Shown here in pieces: positions 47,425 to 61,149 of a stretch of 64,000 nucleotides of DNA (position 1 is the stretch's first letter; every line of letters begins with the position of its first letter). Origin of the DNA: Onthophagus taurus (taxonomy: Eukaryota > Arthropoda > Insecta > Coleoptera > Scarabaeidae). The notes under the pieces are model-generated. The model saw only the letters and a program-made list of their open reading frames with translations. It had not been told where the DNA came from and did not search any database. Location of the stretch: positions 30,008,001 to 30,072,000 of the forward strand of contig NC_091976.1 of the NCBI RefSeq assembly GCF_036711975.1, written 5' to 3'. The position numbers and the translations under genes were made by a program.

Positions 47425-50400
47425 AAAGGTGTCTAAATACTTTTGGAAAGTTCTAAAATTGTGCAAAATTTCGAAAACTGTTTTTGAAAACATTTATTAA
47501 TCATTTACAGTTGTCTAAATGATTTTGGCAATTTCCCCGATTACTTTTAAGATTGTATGATTTATCTAAAATTGTCTAAAAAACACTTATAAATGTTTAA
47601 AGTTGTCTAAAATCGCTTAAAAATATATAATGTTACCTAAAAGTAATTTTGGAGTCTTTAAAATATTCTACGAATGTCTTTGAAAGTTTTGAACTTGTTC
47701 AAAATTGATTGAAATTCGCTTTGAATCCTGCTTAAAATTTAAAGTTGTCTAAACACTTTTGGAGAACGATTAGAAGTGATTAAAACTGTTTAAAATCATT
47801 TATGAGCCTTTTTATTGTCTAAAAATCAATTGGATCATCTTTACAAAGTCCAAAAATTATTTGGAAGCACCTAAATTCGTTCAGAAATGCGACAACTTTT
47901 TATCAAGTCATTTATTAATCATTTAAAGTTGTCTAAATGATTTCGGAAATTTATCCGACTACTTTTAAGATTGTCTGATTCATCTAAAATTGTCTAAAAA
48001 ACACTTATCAATGTTTGAAGTTGTCTAAAATCGCTTAAAAGTATTTGTTATTACCTAAATATAATTTTAGAATTATTAGAATAGTCTACGAATTCCTGTA
48101 AAAGTTTTGAACTTGTTCAAAATTGGTTGAAATTCGCTTTGAATTCTGCTTAATATTTAAAGTTGTCTAAATACTTTTAGAGAACGGTTAGAAGTGACTA
48201 AAATTGTTTAAAATCATTTATGAACCTTTTGTGTTGTCTAAAAATCATTTGGAACATCTTCAAAAAGTCTAAAAATTATTTAGAAACTTCTAAAATTGTG
48301 TGGAATTGCGACAACTTTGTATCAAGTCATTTATTAATCATTTAAAGTTGTCTAAATGATTTCGGAAATTTATCCGACTACTTTTAAGATTGTCTGATTC
48401 ATCTAAAATTGTCTAAAAAACACTTATCAATGTTTGAAGTTGTCTAAAATCGCTTAAAAGTATATAATGTTACCTAAAAGTAATTTTGGAGTCTCAAAAA
48501 TTGTCTATGAATGCCTTTGAAAGTTTTGAACTTGTCCAAAATTGATTGAAACTTGCTTTGAATCCTGCTTAAAATTTAAAGTTGTCCAAATACTTTTGGA
48601 GAACGATTAGAAGTGACTAAAATTGTTTAAAATCATTTATGAGCCTTTTTATTGTCTAAAAATCAATTGAAACCTCTTCAAAAAGTCCGGAAATTATTTG
48701 GAAGCATCTAAATTCATTCAGAATTGCAACAACTTTTTACTCAAGTCATTTATTAATCATTTAAGGTTGTCTAAAGTGATTTATTATCAATTAATACAAT
48801 CTAAAATTAATTTAGAACTATTCAAATTTGTGTAACAACTACTTGAAAAGTTTTGAACGTGTCAAAATATTTTAAAAATTCGTTTTCAACCTTGTTTGTA
48901 ATTCCAAGTTGTCTAAATTAATTCGGAAGTAACCTAGTAATGTCTAAAATTGCTTAAAATCATTTATGAGCCTTTTTTATTGTCTAAAAGTTATTTGGAA
49001 CATCTTCAAAAAGTCAAAAAGTAATTTAGAAACTTCTAAAATTGTGCAGAATTGCGACAAATTGTTTTCAAATCATTTATTAATCATTTAAAGATGTCTA
49101 AATGATTTTGGTAATTTCCCCGATTGTTTTTAAGATTATCTGATTTATCTAAAAATGTCTAAAGATCACTTATCAATGTTTATAGTTGTCTAACGTTATT
49201 TATTATCAATTAATACAATTTAAAATTAATTTAGAACTATACAAAATTGAAACTTGAAAAGTTTTGAACGTATCAAAATATTTTAAAAATTCGTTTTGAA
49301 TCTTGTTTGTAATTTCAAGTTGTCTAAACTCATTCGGAAGTAACCTAGTAATGTCTAAAATTGTTTAAAATCATTTATGAGCCTTTTTTATTGTCTAAAA
49401 GTTATTTGGAACATCTTCAAAAAGTCAAAAAGTAATTTAGAAACTTCTAAAATTGTGCGGAATTGCGACAAATTCTTTTCAAATCATTTATTAATCATTT
49501 AAAGATGTCTAAATGATTTTGGTAATTTCCCCGATTATTTTTAAGATTATCTGATTTATCTAAAAATGTCTAAAGATCACTTATCAATGTTTATAGTTGT
49601 CTAAAGTAATTTATTATCAATTAATACAATTTAAAATTAATTTAGAACTATTCAAAATTGAAACTTGAAAAGTTTTGAACGTATCAAAATATTTTAAAAA
49701 TTCGTTTTGAATCTTGTTTGTAATTTCAAGTTGTCTAAATTCATTCGGAAGTAACCTAGTAATGTCTAAAATTGTTTAAAATCATTTAAGAGCCTTTTTT
49801 ATTGTCTAAAAGTTATTTGGAACATCTTCAAAAAGTCAAAAAGCAATTTAGAAACTTCTAAAATTGTGCAGAATTGCGACAAATTCTTTTCAAATCATTT
49901 ATTAATCATTTAAAGATGTCTAAATGATTTTGGTAATTTCCCCGGTTATTTTTAAGATTATCTGATTTATCTAAAAATGTCTAAAGATCACTTATCAATG
50001 TTTATAGTTGTCTAAAGTGATTTATTATCAATTAATACAATTTAAAATTAATTTAAAACTATACAAAATTGAAACTTGAAAAGTTTTGAACGTGTCAAAA
50101 TATTTTAAAAATTCGTTTTGAACCTTGTTTGTAATTTCAAGTTGTCTAAATTCATTCGGAAGTAACCTAGTAATGTCTAAAATTGTTTAAAATCATTTAT
50201 GAGCCTTATTTATTGTCTAAAAGTTATTTGGAACATCTTCAAAAAGTCAAAAAGTAATTTAGAAACTTCTAAAATTCAAATTATTTATTAATCATTTAAA
50301 GATGTCTAAATGATTTTGGCAACTTCCCCGATTACTTTTAAGGTTGTCTGATTTATCTAAAATTGTCTAAAAACACTTGTAAATGTTTAAAATTGTCTAA

Positions 50401-50480
50401 AAACACTTGTAAATGTTTAAAATTGTCTAAAATCGCTTAAAAAAAAAAAAAATTGTCTATGAGTTCCTTTGAAAGTTTAT
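47425..50480. repeat. Giant inverted repeat, right arm
   Basis: The mirror of 43950-46870. Examples: 48040-48380 mirrors 45960-46310, and the tandem units at 49085, 49500, 49920 and 50290 mirror 45240, 44830, 44413 and 44041. Rich in ttgtctaaa. Divergence between arms is visible but moderate. Confidence 0.93.
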
Positions 50481-52685
50481 CGGTTAACGTTTCGCGATTG
50501 CGTTAAATAAATAAAACCTGAATCATTCACGTTTTATTTCGCATCAAAAACAAATAAATGAAATACAATAATAATAATAATAACAATAAGGATTTTAACC
50601 TGTTTTGAAATTTAATATTGATATTGATTCACCTGAAATCACAAGAAATGTGTTAAGACACTTTTTAGTTAATAATAAATTATTGTTTTTTATTTTAAGA
50701 ACTGGTTTATAAATTTTGGCAACGTAGGAAGAAAAAAAAAAAGTTTTGATGGAATGCGTTGGGTAGCGAAACCAGACGGTGGAGAAGCCGCAAATCGAAG
50801 AAAAAGTTCTTATCCTGTTCCAAAACAGCCCTGACCAGGCACAATTATACTTTTTTGGGTTGAAACATTTTTTTTTCGACGTATATATATTTTTCTTTTG
50901 CGTGCTTCGAGTTTTCGTGGCGAGATCGTTGTCCTTTTAGCTCCCTCCTCTTTCTTCTCTCCACACCCAAAATTCGATCTCACACCGTTTAACATTAACG
51001 GTGGTCAGGACAAAATAAAAGTGGAAAAAATTTAATTCTAAATGTTTTAAAAGAAAATTTTGATTGGGTCTAATCCAATTTTGTTTAACAAAACGTAAAT
51101 TTCCAGATGCTGGACGTGTTTTAAATTCTTTCATTTTAAACGGCCGCTTAGAAGTTTGTAACAGAGTTTGTATGTTTGTATTTCTATTTGAGGTAATAGA
51201 GACCAGAAGCCTTTGGATAAAGAAAAACACCCGCTTTGGATTGATTCCAGCGCTCGTATTTCTTAAAATCTAAAAATATTTGGTAACAAGAAATTATCGG
51301 TTTGTTTGTATTTAAAGTTCCTGTAAAAAGCGGAAAGGTTATCTATGAGTTGATGTGGAAAGCGAATTCTAACAAAAACTGTTTTTTTTTAGTTGATTCA
51401 AAAAGGGGAAAGGTCAGAAATGTTAAAAAATTTGTTTTACAACTTTATTTTTATCAACAAAAAGATTTTTTTTCCTTAGTGATGCAAATTACTTTTTTGA
51501 ATAATCCCGCACCTCCACCAATTTACAAAACAATAAATTTACAAAATACGAATCGATTAAATGTAAATTAGATTAAAAAAAAGGGGTTCAGTCAACGACC
51601 AGCCAGACAGACAGAAAGAGTTAAGTAAAGTCTCGATGGGGTAGGTTAGGGCTTTAAACTTGCTCCTATTTTTTGTACACACACATTTTTTATGCGTCTA
51701 CAAGATTAATTGAAACCACCAGTTCATTTCGTGTTTAAAACTCGAAATAACACTTTGACCTTGCGTCAAAATAGAAAACGTAGAAAGCTTTTCTCCTTTC
51801 TTCTCCATCGTTATTACATTACACATCAAACAGTGGCGTAACCCAAAAAAAAAAAAGCCATTTAAACCCCATTTCCTCACTCTCCCATCACCACATAAAC
51901 ATAAATATTAAATCCATCAAAATTTAAAAACAATTTTTTTATATTAATATATAAAGATTAATTTTTGTTTTATAATGTTACGCCACTGGAAATAAGAAAT
52001 AAAAAAAAATAAAGTTAAAAATACAGAAGACGAAATGAAAGAAGAAATGCTGTTCGAAAGCGGAGCTCTCCCGGAGAGAAAAGAAAGAAGAAAGAAGGAC
52101 GAAAAAGTAACCTTAACCTAACGTAACCGAAACGCTGTTCGCTTCTTCACCACCCGAGGACCCAATAAAAAGAGGTTACTCCTCCCGAAAAGTACGTTCA
52201 ACTTTTGGTTAAATCTTCGCTCTCGTAATCTTTTCGTTCGCTCGGTTTTATCTCTTTCATTCAACGTGGTTTCATCGCACCGAAAATATCTTTGCGAAAT
52301 TAAAGGGTTTTAACATCTAATAATAGATTTGATAACGTAGTTGATGATGTTGCATAAATTAAAACGTTCAGGTCCAAGGAAAATACTGAATTGAGAGAGT
52401 TCTTAACTAATACCTGGTGTTGTTGGTTTTGTATTATATTTAATAAAAAAATTGCAAATCCAGAGATGATTGGGAACAAAGAAATTCAAGTCATTAAAAC
52501 GTTAAACATAAAAAAATGTACCTTGACTTTATGGACACACTGTATTGTAGCCCTTTACATTTTACATTCAACAACTTCGGATTGGAATCGTTTTTTATAA
52601 AAGTGGGTACTTTTTAGAACTTTATTTTGTGCTTTATCGACGTGTTTAAGATGGAAAGGAGAGTTTTATGAGCAACTTGAACCAA
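50481..52685. other. Intergenic, no gene supported
   Basis: Contains a short (ata)n tract near 50564-50588. Two stretches are less AT-rich with purine or pyrimidine runs (50750-51010 and 52020-52300, the latter with cttaacctaacgtaaccgaa and many cttcg words) and could be a promoter or 5' UTR of a gene whose exons I do not see. Open frames of 60-97 codons overlap on both strands with no recognisable product. Confidence 0.45.
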
Positions 52686-52689
52686 ATGA

Positions 52690-55600
52690 ACTCTAAAATG
52701 TTAAGAAATTGATATACACGATTTATTTTGAATCCAAGTATCTTATAAACTAATCGAGATACGCTAATACATTTTTTTTATTAAAAAGTACGTACTTTGC
52801 TTTATTATTTTGGTACAAATTTCATTTCGATATCTTACAAAATTTTTGAGTTATGATTGTTTGAAAATGACTCAAAAATATTAAAAGGTTGCCATAGACG
52901 ATTTAATTCAGGTAAATCCGGTTATTTCAGAAACTAAACGAGATACACCAGAATATGTTGTTTTCTTATAAAGTATGTACTTTGGGCTATTATTTTGGTA
53001 CAAGTTTCATTTCCGTATTATAAAAAATCAAAAAGTTATGATTTTTTGAAAATGACTCAAAGATATTACTCCCAAGTTAACATACACGATTTAATTTGAA
53101 TCCAATTATCTCAGAAACTAATTGAGATAGGCCAGAATATTTTTTTTAATTAAAAAGATCGTACTTTGCTCTACTATTTTGGTACAAGTTTCATTTTCGT
53201 ATCTTAAAAAATCAATGAGTTATGATTTTTTGAAAATGACTCAAAAATATTAAAAGGTTACCATAAACGATTTAATTTGAATACAATTATCTCAGAAACT
53301 AATCGAGATACGCCAGAAATTGTTTTTTAATTAAAAAGTACGTACTTTGCTGTACTATTTTGGTACTAGTTTCATTTTCGTATCATAAAAAATCGATGAG
53401 GTATGATTTTTTGAAAATTACACAAAAATATTACAAATTGACATACACGATTTATTTTGAATCCAATTATCTCAGAAACTAATCGAGATACGCCAGTACA
53501 TTTTTCTTTATTAAAAAGGTCTTACTTTGCTCTACTATTTTGGTACTAGTTTCATTTTCGTACATAAAAAGTCGCTGAATTATGATTTTTTGAAAATGCT
53601 CCACAATATTTAAAGGTTACCATACACAATTTAATTTGAATTCAATTATCTCAGAAACTAATCGAGATAAGCCAGAAATTGTTTTTTAATTAAAAAGTAC
53701 GTACTTTGCTCTACTATTTTGGTATAAGTATCATTTCCGTATTACAAAAAATCGATGAGTTATGATTTTTTGAAAATTACACAAAAATATTACAAATTGA
53801 CATACACAATTTATTTTGAATCCAATTATCTCAGAAACTAATCGAGATACACGAGAACATTTTTTTTAATTAAAAAGTACGTACTTTTCTTTATTATTTT
53901 GGTATAAGTTTCATTTCGATATCATAAAAAATCGATGAGTTATGATTTTTTGAAAATTACTCAAAAATATTACTTACAAGTTAACATACACGATTTAATT
54001 TCAATCCAATTATCTCAGAAACTAATCGAGATACGCCAGTACATTTTTCTTTATTAAAAAGTACGTACTTTGCTCTACTATTTTGGTACTAGTTTCATTT
54101 TCGTACATAAAAAATCGATGAGTTATGATTTTTTGAAAATGACCCAAAAATATTATAAGTTAACATACACGATTTAATTTGAACCCAATTATCTCAGAAA
54201 CGAATTGAGATACGCCAGAACAGTTTCTTTCATTAAAAAGTACGTACTTTGGTGTACTATTTTGGTACAAGTTTCATATCCGTATCATAAAAAATCGATG
54301 AGTTATGATTTTTTGAAAATTACTCAAAAATATTACTCCCAAGTTAACAGACACGATTTAATTTGAACCCAATTATCTCATAAACTAAACGAGATACACC
54401 AGAACTCTTCTTTTTCCTAAAAAGTACGCACTTTGGTCTACTATTTTTGTACAAGTTTCATTTTGATATCATAAAAAATCGATGAGTTATGATTTTTTGA
54501 AAATTGCTCAAAAATATTATAAATTAACATACACGATTTAATTTGAATCCAATTATTTCAGAAACTAATCGCGATACACCAGAATATATTTTTAAATTAA
54601 AAAGTACGTACTTTTCTTTATTATTTTGGTACAAGTTTAATTTCGGTATCATAAAAAATTATTGAGTTATGATTTTTTGAAAATGACTCAAAAATATTAC
54701 AAGTTAACATATACGATTTAATTTGAACCCAATTATCTCATAAAGTAAACGAGATACACCAGAATATATTTTTAAATTAAAAAGTACGTACTTTTCTTTA
54801 TTATTTTGGTAGAAATTTAATTTCGGTATCATAAAAAATTATTGAGTTATGATTTTTTGAAAATGACTCACAAATATTACAAGGTAACATACACGATTTA
54901 ATTTGAACCCAATTATCTCATAAACTAAACGAGATACACCAGAACTCTTTTTTTTTCTTAAAAAGTACGCACTTCGGTCTACTATTTTCGTACAAGTTTC
55001 ATTTTGATATCATAAAAAATCGATGAGTTATGATTTTTTGAAAATGACTCAAAAATATTACTCCCAAGTTAACATACACGATTTAATTTGAATCCAATTA
55101 TCTCACAAACTAATCGAGATACGCCAGTACATATTTCTTTATTGAAAAGTACGTAGTTTGCTCTACTATTTTGGTACTAGTTCCATTTTCGTATCATAAA
55201 AAATTGATGAGTTATGATTTTTTGAAAATGGCTCAAAAATATTACTCCCAAGATAACATACACGATTTAATTTGAATCCAATTATCTCAGAGACTAATCG
55301 AGATACACGAAAATATTTTTTTTAATTAAAAAGTACGTACTTTTCTCTACTATTTTGGTACTAGTTTCATTTTCGTGTCATAAAAAGTCGATGAGTTATG
55401 ATTTTTTGAAAATGACTCAAAAATATTACTCCTAAGTTAACATACACGATTTAATTTGAATCCAATTATCTCAGAAACTAATCGAGATACGCCAGAAATT
55501 ATTTTTTAATTAAAAAGTACGTACTTTGCTCTACTATTTTGGTATGAGTATCATTTTCCTATTATAAAAAATCGATGAGTTACACAAAATTACACAAAAA

Positions 55601-57560
55601 TATTACAAATTGACATACACGATTTATTTTAAATCCAATTATCTCAGAAACTAATCGAGATACGCCAGTACATTTTTCTTTATTAAGAAGTACGTAGTTT
55701 GCTCTACTATTTTCGTACTAATTTCATTTTCGTATCATAAAAAGTCGATAAATTATGATTTTTTGAAAATGGCTCCACAATATTTAAAGGTTACCATACA
55801 CGATTTAATTTGAATCCAATTATCTCAGAAACTAATCGAGATACGCCAGAAATTGTTTTTTAATTAAAAAGTACGTACTTTGCTCTACTATTTTGGTATA
55901 AGTATCATTTCCGTATTACAAAAAATCGCTGAGTTATGATTTTTTGAAAATTACACTAAAATATTACAATTGACATACACGATTTATTTTAAATCCAATT
56001 ATCTCAGAAACTAATCGAGATACGCCAGAAATTGTTTTTTAATTAAAAAGGACGTACTTTGCTCTACTATTTTGGTATAAGTATCATTTCGGTATTATAA
56101 AAAATCGATGAGTTATGATTTTTTGAAAATTACACAAAAATATTACAAATTGACATACACGATTTCTTTTGAATCCAATTATCTCAGAAACTAATCGAGA
56201 TACGCCAGTACATTTTTCTTTATTAAAAAGTACGTAGTTTGCTCTACTATTTTGGTACTAGTTTCATTTTCGTATCATAAAAAATCGATGAGTTATGATT
56301 TTTTGAAAATGGCTCAAAAATATGACTTCCAAGATAACATACACGATTTAATTTGAATTAAATTATCTCAGAAACTAATCGAGATACGCCAGAAATTGTT
56401 TTTTAATTAAAAAGTACGTACTTTGATCTACTATTTTGGTATAAGTATCATTTCCGTATTACAAAAAATCGATGAGTTATGATTTTTTGAAAATTACACA
56501 AAAATATTACAAATTGACATACACGATTTATTTTGAATCCAATTATCTCAGAAACTAATCGAGATACGCCAGTACATTTTTCTTTATTAAAAAGTACGCA
56601 GTTTGCTCTACTATTTTGGTACTAGTTTTATTTTCGTATAATAAAAAATCGATGAGATATGATTTTTTGAAAATGGCTCAAAAATATGACTTCCAAGATA
56701 ACATACACGATTTAATTTGAATCCAATTATCTCAGAAATTAATCGAGATACGGCAGAAATTGTTTTTTAATTAAAAAGTACGTACTTTGCTCGACTATTT
56801 TGGTATAAACATCATTTCCGTATTATAAAAAATCGATGAGTTATGATTTTTTGAAAATTACACAAAAATATTACAAATTGACATACACGATTTAATTTGA
56901 ATCCAATTATCTCAGAAACTAATCGAGATACGCCAGAAATTGTTTTTTAATTAAAAAGTACGTACTTTGCTCTACTATTTTGGTATAAGTATCATTTCCG
57001 TATTATAAAAAATCGATGAGTTATGATTTTTTGAAAATTACACAAAAATATTACAAATTGACATACACGATTTATTTTGAATCCAATTATCTCAGAAACT
57101 AATCGAGATACGCCAGTACATTTTCCTTTATTAAAAAGTACGTAGTTTGCTCTACTATTTTGGTACTGGTTTCATTTTCGTATCATAAAAAATCGATGAG
57201 TTATAATTTTTTGAAAATGACCCAAAAATATTATAAGTTAACATACACGATTTAATTTAAATCCAATTATCTCAGATACTAATTAAGATACGCCAGAACA
57301 TTTTCTTTTATTAAAAAGTACGTGCTTTGTTCTACTATTTTGGTATAAGTATCATTTCCGTATTACAAAAAATCGATGAGTTATGATTTTTTGAAAATGA
57401 CTCAAAGTTATTATAAGTTAAAATACACGATTTAATTTAAAAATTATTATCTCAAAATCTAATCGAGATACGCCGGAGCATATTTTTTATTGATAAGTGT
57501 GTATTTTGCTTTATAATTTGGTAAAAGTTTCATTTCTGTATCATAAAAAACGATGTTATC
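52690..57560. repeat. ~180-bp tandem array
   Basis: About 27 copies; gagttatgattttttgaaaa recurs every ~180 bp, with other conserved blocks aattatctcagaaactaatc, gagatacgccag and aaaaagtacgtactttgctc. Sub-variants alternate (gccagtacatttttctttat versus gccagaaattgttttttaat), hinting at dimeric or longer higher-order units around 55,400-57,200. No coding capacity. Confidence 0.95.
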
Positions 57561-58349
57561 ATTTTGAAAATTTAAACTTTAAATGGGAGGATTTAAAAAA
57601 AATTTTTTTTGTACATATATTTATTGATTTACTTTATAAGTAGGTAATAATTTTTACATTGAACAATTATTTAATGTGCATTTTTTTAATTCAACTTTAA
57701 ATAATTACAATTCTTTTAAATACACTTGATTAATTCAATTTCATTTTAATTAGGTTGTATTGCAAAGCACCTAAAGTACTTTTTGCTTTAAATTCTTGAT
57801 TTTCTTCACCAATTTAATCGGTCTATAAAAATATACATATTTTTTTCGGTACTCCGAAATAAATTCATCGAATTCCCTTCATATTTATTTATAATAATCC
57901 ACTCATCACGCATTTTACGATCTATTGCTATTTGAAAATAAGTTGAGTACGTGATGGTAGAGAAAGAAAATTATTGTAGCAGAGTTTAGGACCTGATAAA
58001 CAGATAAAGAGCGAAGTATATATTTTTTTCGGATTTAATTCCACCGAAAGAAATGCACTTTTTTATTAAATTCTAGACGTAAAAAACAGCCGTACACAGT
58101 ATCACAGAAACAACATTTTAAAACCTATTTCAGTACATCGATAAATAGAGGATAAAATTCATTGGATTCTTTTTAATGTGGTCACAACGCGTACACCTAA
58201 GTGCAAGAAGTTATTTGGTTACATACAAAATGGTCCTGGGGGTTCACAGTTAACGATCAGTCGACAATTAACATTTATCTTTTTTTATAAATAAAAAAAT
58301 TTAAATGATAAAATTAAATTATTTCTTTGAAATAACAACTTTACATGGA
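57561..58349. other. TMEM62 3' flank and intergenic
   Basis: AT-rich. The part next to 58350 should hold the TMEM62 3' UTR. No clear poly(A) signal within 100 nt of the stop. Nothing else recognised. Confidence 0.45.
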
Positions 58350-59376
58350 CTACATGGGATTTAATCTAAAAACAGAAACATTTGCTTCATCCGTTGGTTT
58401 ATTATCCCAAATTGCTGCAGCACCTCTAAAAATACAAAAATATTTCCAAAACTAAACGAATCCGATTTTATTTTACTCACGCAGCACATTTTTCAGGATA
58501 TCTCAAAGCTTGATGCCACAATATCAAAGCTAAGATTATTGACCAAGTTCTTAATGGACCTAAAATAAACGCCATGGTTCCATAGGCAAGCCAAAAAAAA
58601 TAAGCCATAAAAATTTGTATACTGATTAAAATCAAAAAGGGTAAATGAAGTGCTAAAATTTTTTTGCACGATGTTGGTTTACTGATATTTAAAACGATGT
58701 TTTTGTAACGATGATTAACTCCACTCGCCAAAATGAATGTAATCGGAATTTGAAAAGTTACAAACTAAAATATACATTTAATGTAACAAAGTTAAAGTAA
58801 AATTTAACATATTACTTGTAAAAATCCGTAAAAATAGGTGAATGATCCAGGTAAAAATTTATTGTTGATGTAAATTCCCCAGGGAAAAATAAACCCGATG
58901 TGATCTTCAATTATGTAACCAACTGACCAAGGTCCTATGCATAAATAAATCGGGTACAGGACTAAAGGGTAAAATATTCGATCTATTGATGATAAAATCC
59001 ATAAACGACGAAACCAAGTCTTAAAAAAACCTTGACGAAGACTTGGTTTATTTATTTTTTCTTCTAAAACGAAACAAAAATAAAATAAAATATAAAATCT
59101 TATTTTAACCAATACTTTTTACTAATCGATGTAAAATTCGACAAATTATTAATGGAATTATTGAAGCCACCATTGCAGATCCAAACATTGCTTTAAACTA
59201 AAAATAAATTAATTCATAAAAAGATTATAATAAAATTATTTCTAAAAACTTACAACTGTACTTGCATCAGTCATTAATGCTACTCTAGCTAAAAATGAAA
59301 AAGCAGTTCTTTTTCCATCTAAAGAGAACCGACTTTTTTCCATTTTGTATCGGCCATCTTCATCTTTTGCAAAAAC
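58350..59376 (-). CDS. TMEM62: Transmembrane protein 62 (TMEM62), C-terminal exons
   Basis: TMEM62 proteins have an N-terminal metallophosphoesterase-like domain and a C-terminal multi-pass membrane part of unknown function; only the C-terminal ~272 residues are here. Exons on the minus strand: 59376-59254, 59197-59110, 59063-58816, 58764-58481, 58425-58350, all GT/AG with consistent phases. One intron is only 46 nt (59109-59064) and is open in frame, which makes a false longer frame. Diagnostic stretches: FSLDGKRTAFSFLARVALM, LYPIYLCIGPWSVGYIIEDH, FPWGIYINNKFLPGSFTYFY and AYGTMAFILGPLRTW, which parallel GPW..G.IID/WGIFV/LxGSxTF/YGTLAF..PLRTW in vertebrate TMEM62. It ends RLNPM then TAG. The 5' exons are beyond 59376; none is seen before 64000, so the next intron may contain the 185-bp array. 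Confidence 0.8.
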
Positions 59377-59519
59377 CTAAAAATAAAAATAAGTTTTTAG
59401 TAATAAGTCTTTAGTTTAATACGTTTATTTATTTATTTATTAAACGGTATGAAACACCAAGATTATTGTTGAAAGAATTATGAAGCAGAGTTATTTGGGA
59501 CGTTTCATTCTTATTTTAA

Positions 59520-60490
59520 ATACTCTATAATCTAGTAGTGCATCATTTCAATATTCACCAGATGAATCAATTTTTTGGGGTTCAGTATCTATAACGTTTA
59601 GTTCCAGATCTATAGCATCAAGAAGTATGATTGATTTCAGTATTTAGTTGTTGATTCTATGGATGAATCTAGAATTCGATGGTTGATTCATGTTTGGAGC
59701 AATATTCATAGTGATTGATTCTAGCATCAAGCAGTTAGACTCCTTTTTCGTAACGATTAGAACTCGTGTCTAATAAATAATTCCAGGATATTGTTCAGAA
59801 TTCAGAGATATATAGCATTGAGAAGCTAGATATAGTTTCCAGAATGCTTAGAACCTAAGTGTATTGGTTAATTCCAGTACTTAGAGTATGACTTCAGCGT
59901 TCATTCCAGTATCCTATTACTGAAAGCACTAACTCTAATGATTGGTTTCAGTGTCCAGAAGCTAAATATAGTTTCCATAATGTTTACAACCAGAATCTAA
60001 TAGTTGAATTTCTTTTGGAAGACTCCAGCACACAATTGCAGGAAACAGTACCCCATTTTTGGGGTTCATTCCAGTATTAAGCAAATTACTTCAACATTTT
60101 GTGGGTGATTTCAATATTTTATGGTTGATTTCAGTGTCCAGTGAACGATTATAGTATCCAATTACTTTGAGCACCATCCATGTTGATTGATTTCATTATT
60201 CAAAAATTAGATGCAGGTTCTGTAATGATTAGACTGAAAGTCTAGTGGTTGATTCCAGTATTCAGTGGATGATTCCAGCATTTTTTTGAAGTTTTCAGCA
60301 TATTATGTACAATTTTAGTGTCACCCAATGTACAATTGTATGCCGCAGCATTCAGAATGATTGATTCCAGTGTCCAGAAATTAAACACAACTTCCATAAT
60401 CATTAAAACCGGAGTATAGTGGTTGATTCCAGTATCTAGTGAATAACTCCAGTATTTTTTGGATGATTCCAGAAACGATGAAAGTTCAGT
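59520..60490. repeat. ~185-bp tandem array, diverged left part
   Basis: Degenerate copies of the family that is clean after 61430: repeated gattccagtatctagtg, agaagctaaatatagtttcc and gattccagcatt words with irregular spacing. Possibly within the upstream intron of TMEM62. Confidence 0.85.
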
Positions 60491-60539
60491 TGAAAAAAAA
60501 ATTTACATTTTTCAAGAAAAAAATAGTAGTGGGTTGCAT

Positions 60540-61145
60540 CCCCACGCGCAGTTATGTATGCATTAACTCTTCTACCCATGCTCTATATTAAGTGGTCGAT
60601 GTCCTCCTGGGGTATCTAGTTCCATGCAACCTCTAGATGGTGTCGAAGTTCATCCAGATTCTCAGGAAACCTGGATACTTGTCTTAGTCGCCGACCCATC
60701 ATATCCCAGGCATCGGCGACAAGTGCGGTGACAAAATCTGCAATCCAACCTGCTCCAGGAATCCTCTTGTAACCACAGCAGCATGGGGTCTTGCATTATC
60801 TTGTTGGAAAGTGGCATTCTGCAACGTTTGCATGAAAGATTGATGAACCCACTGTTACTATTCTTGACACCATGCAAGTCTTGCTGCTTTATGGGGAGGT
60901 GTTAATAGAAGCCAAATGTAAGGACGGTATAAATGAAGCCCAAAAGAAAAAATTCTTCTGAGAGTAGCCATCGAGAAGTATCGGTTGAAAACTCTCATCC
61001 AATCCACAGCACACTTTCAGCCTGCCCTCAATCTTTCGGAATAAGAGACCTGCCTCTTTCATTCCGATAATTCGACCCCTATCAAAGTCATTGATATGAG
61101 CAAAATTTCGACGACGTCGCACTGGAGGCATTGCAAGGCGTCTAC
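60540..61145 (-). pseudogene. Tc1-like transposase remnant, internally deleted
   Basis: The minus strand starts with MPPVRRRRNFAHINDFDRGR and continues IIGMKEAGLLFRKI, the N-terminal helix-turn-helix of a Tc1 subgroup (61130-61030). After a deletion it resumes at about 60860 with QTLQNATFQQDNARPHAAVV, then GLQILSPHLSPMPG and FPENLDELRHHLEVAWN, down to ~60550. FQQDNARPHAA holds the second catalytic Asp. The first Asp region is missing, and frameshifts and stops interrupt it. It interrupts the 185-bp array. Confidence 0.85.
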
Positions 61146-61149
61146 TTGA

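Noticed and set aside
50564-50588. (ata)n microsatellite
   Set aside because: Short and ordinary for this base composition.
58804-59112. 102-codon continuous frame starting MVKIRFYILF
   Set aside because: Its first part is a 46-nt in-frame intron plus flanking bases. The spliced model 59197-59110 joined to 59063-58816 fits TMEM62 better.
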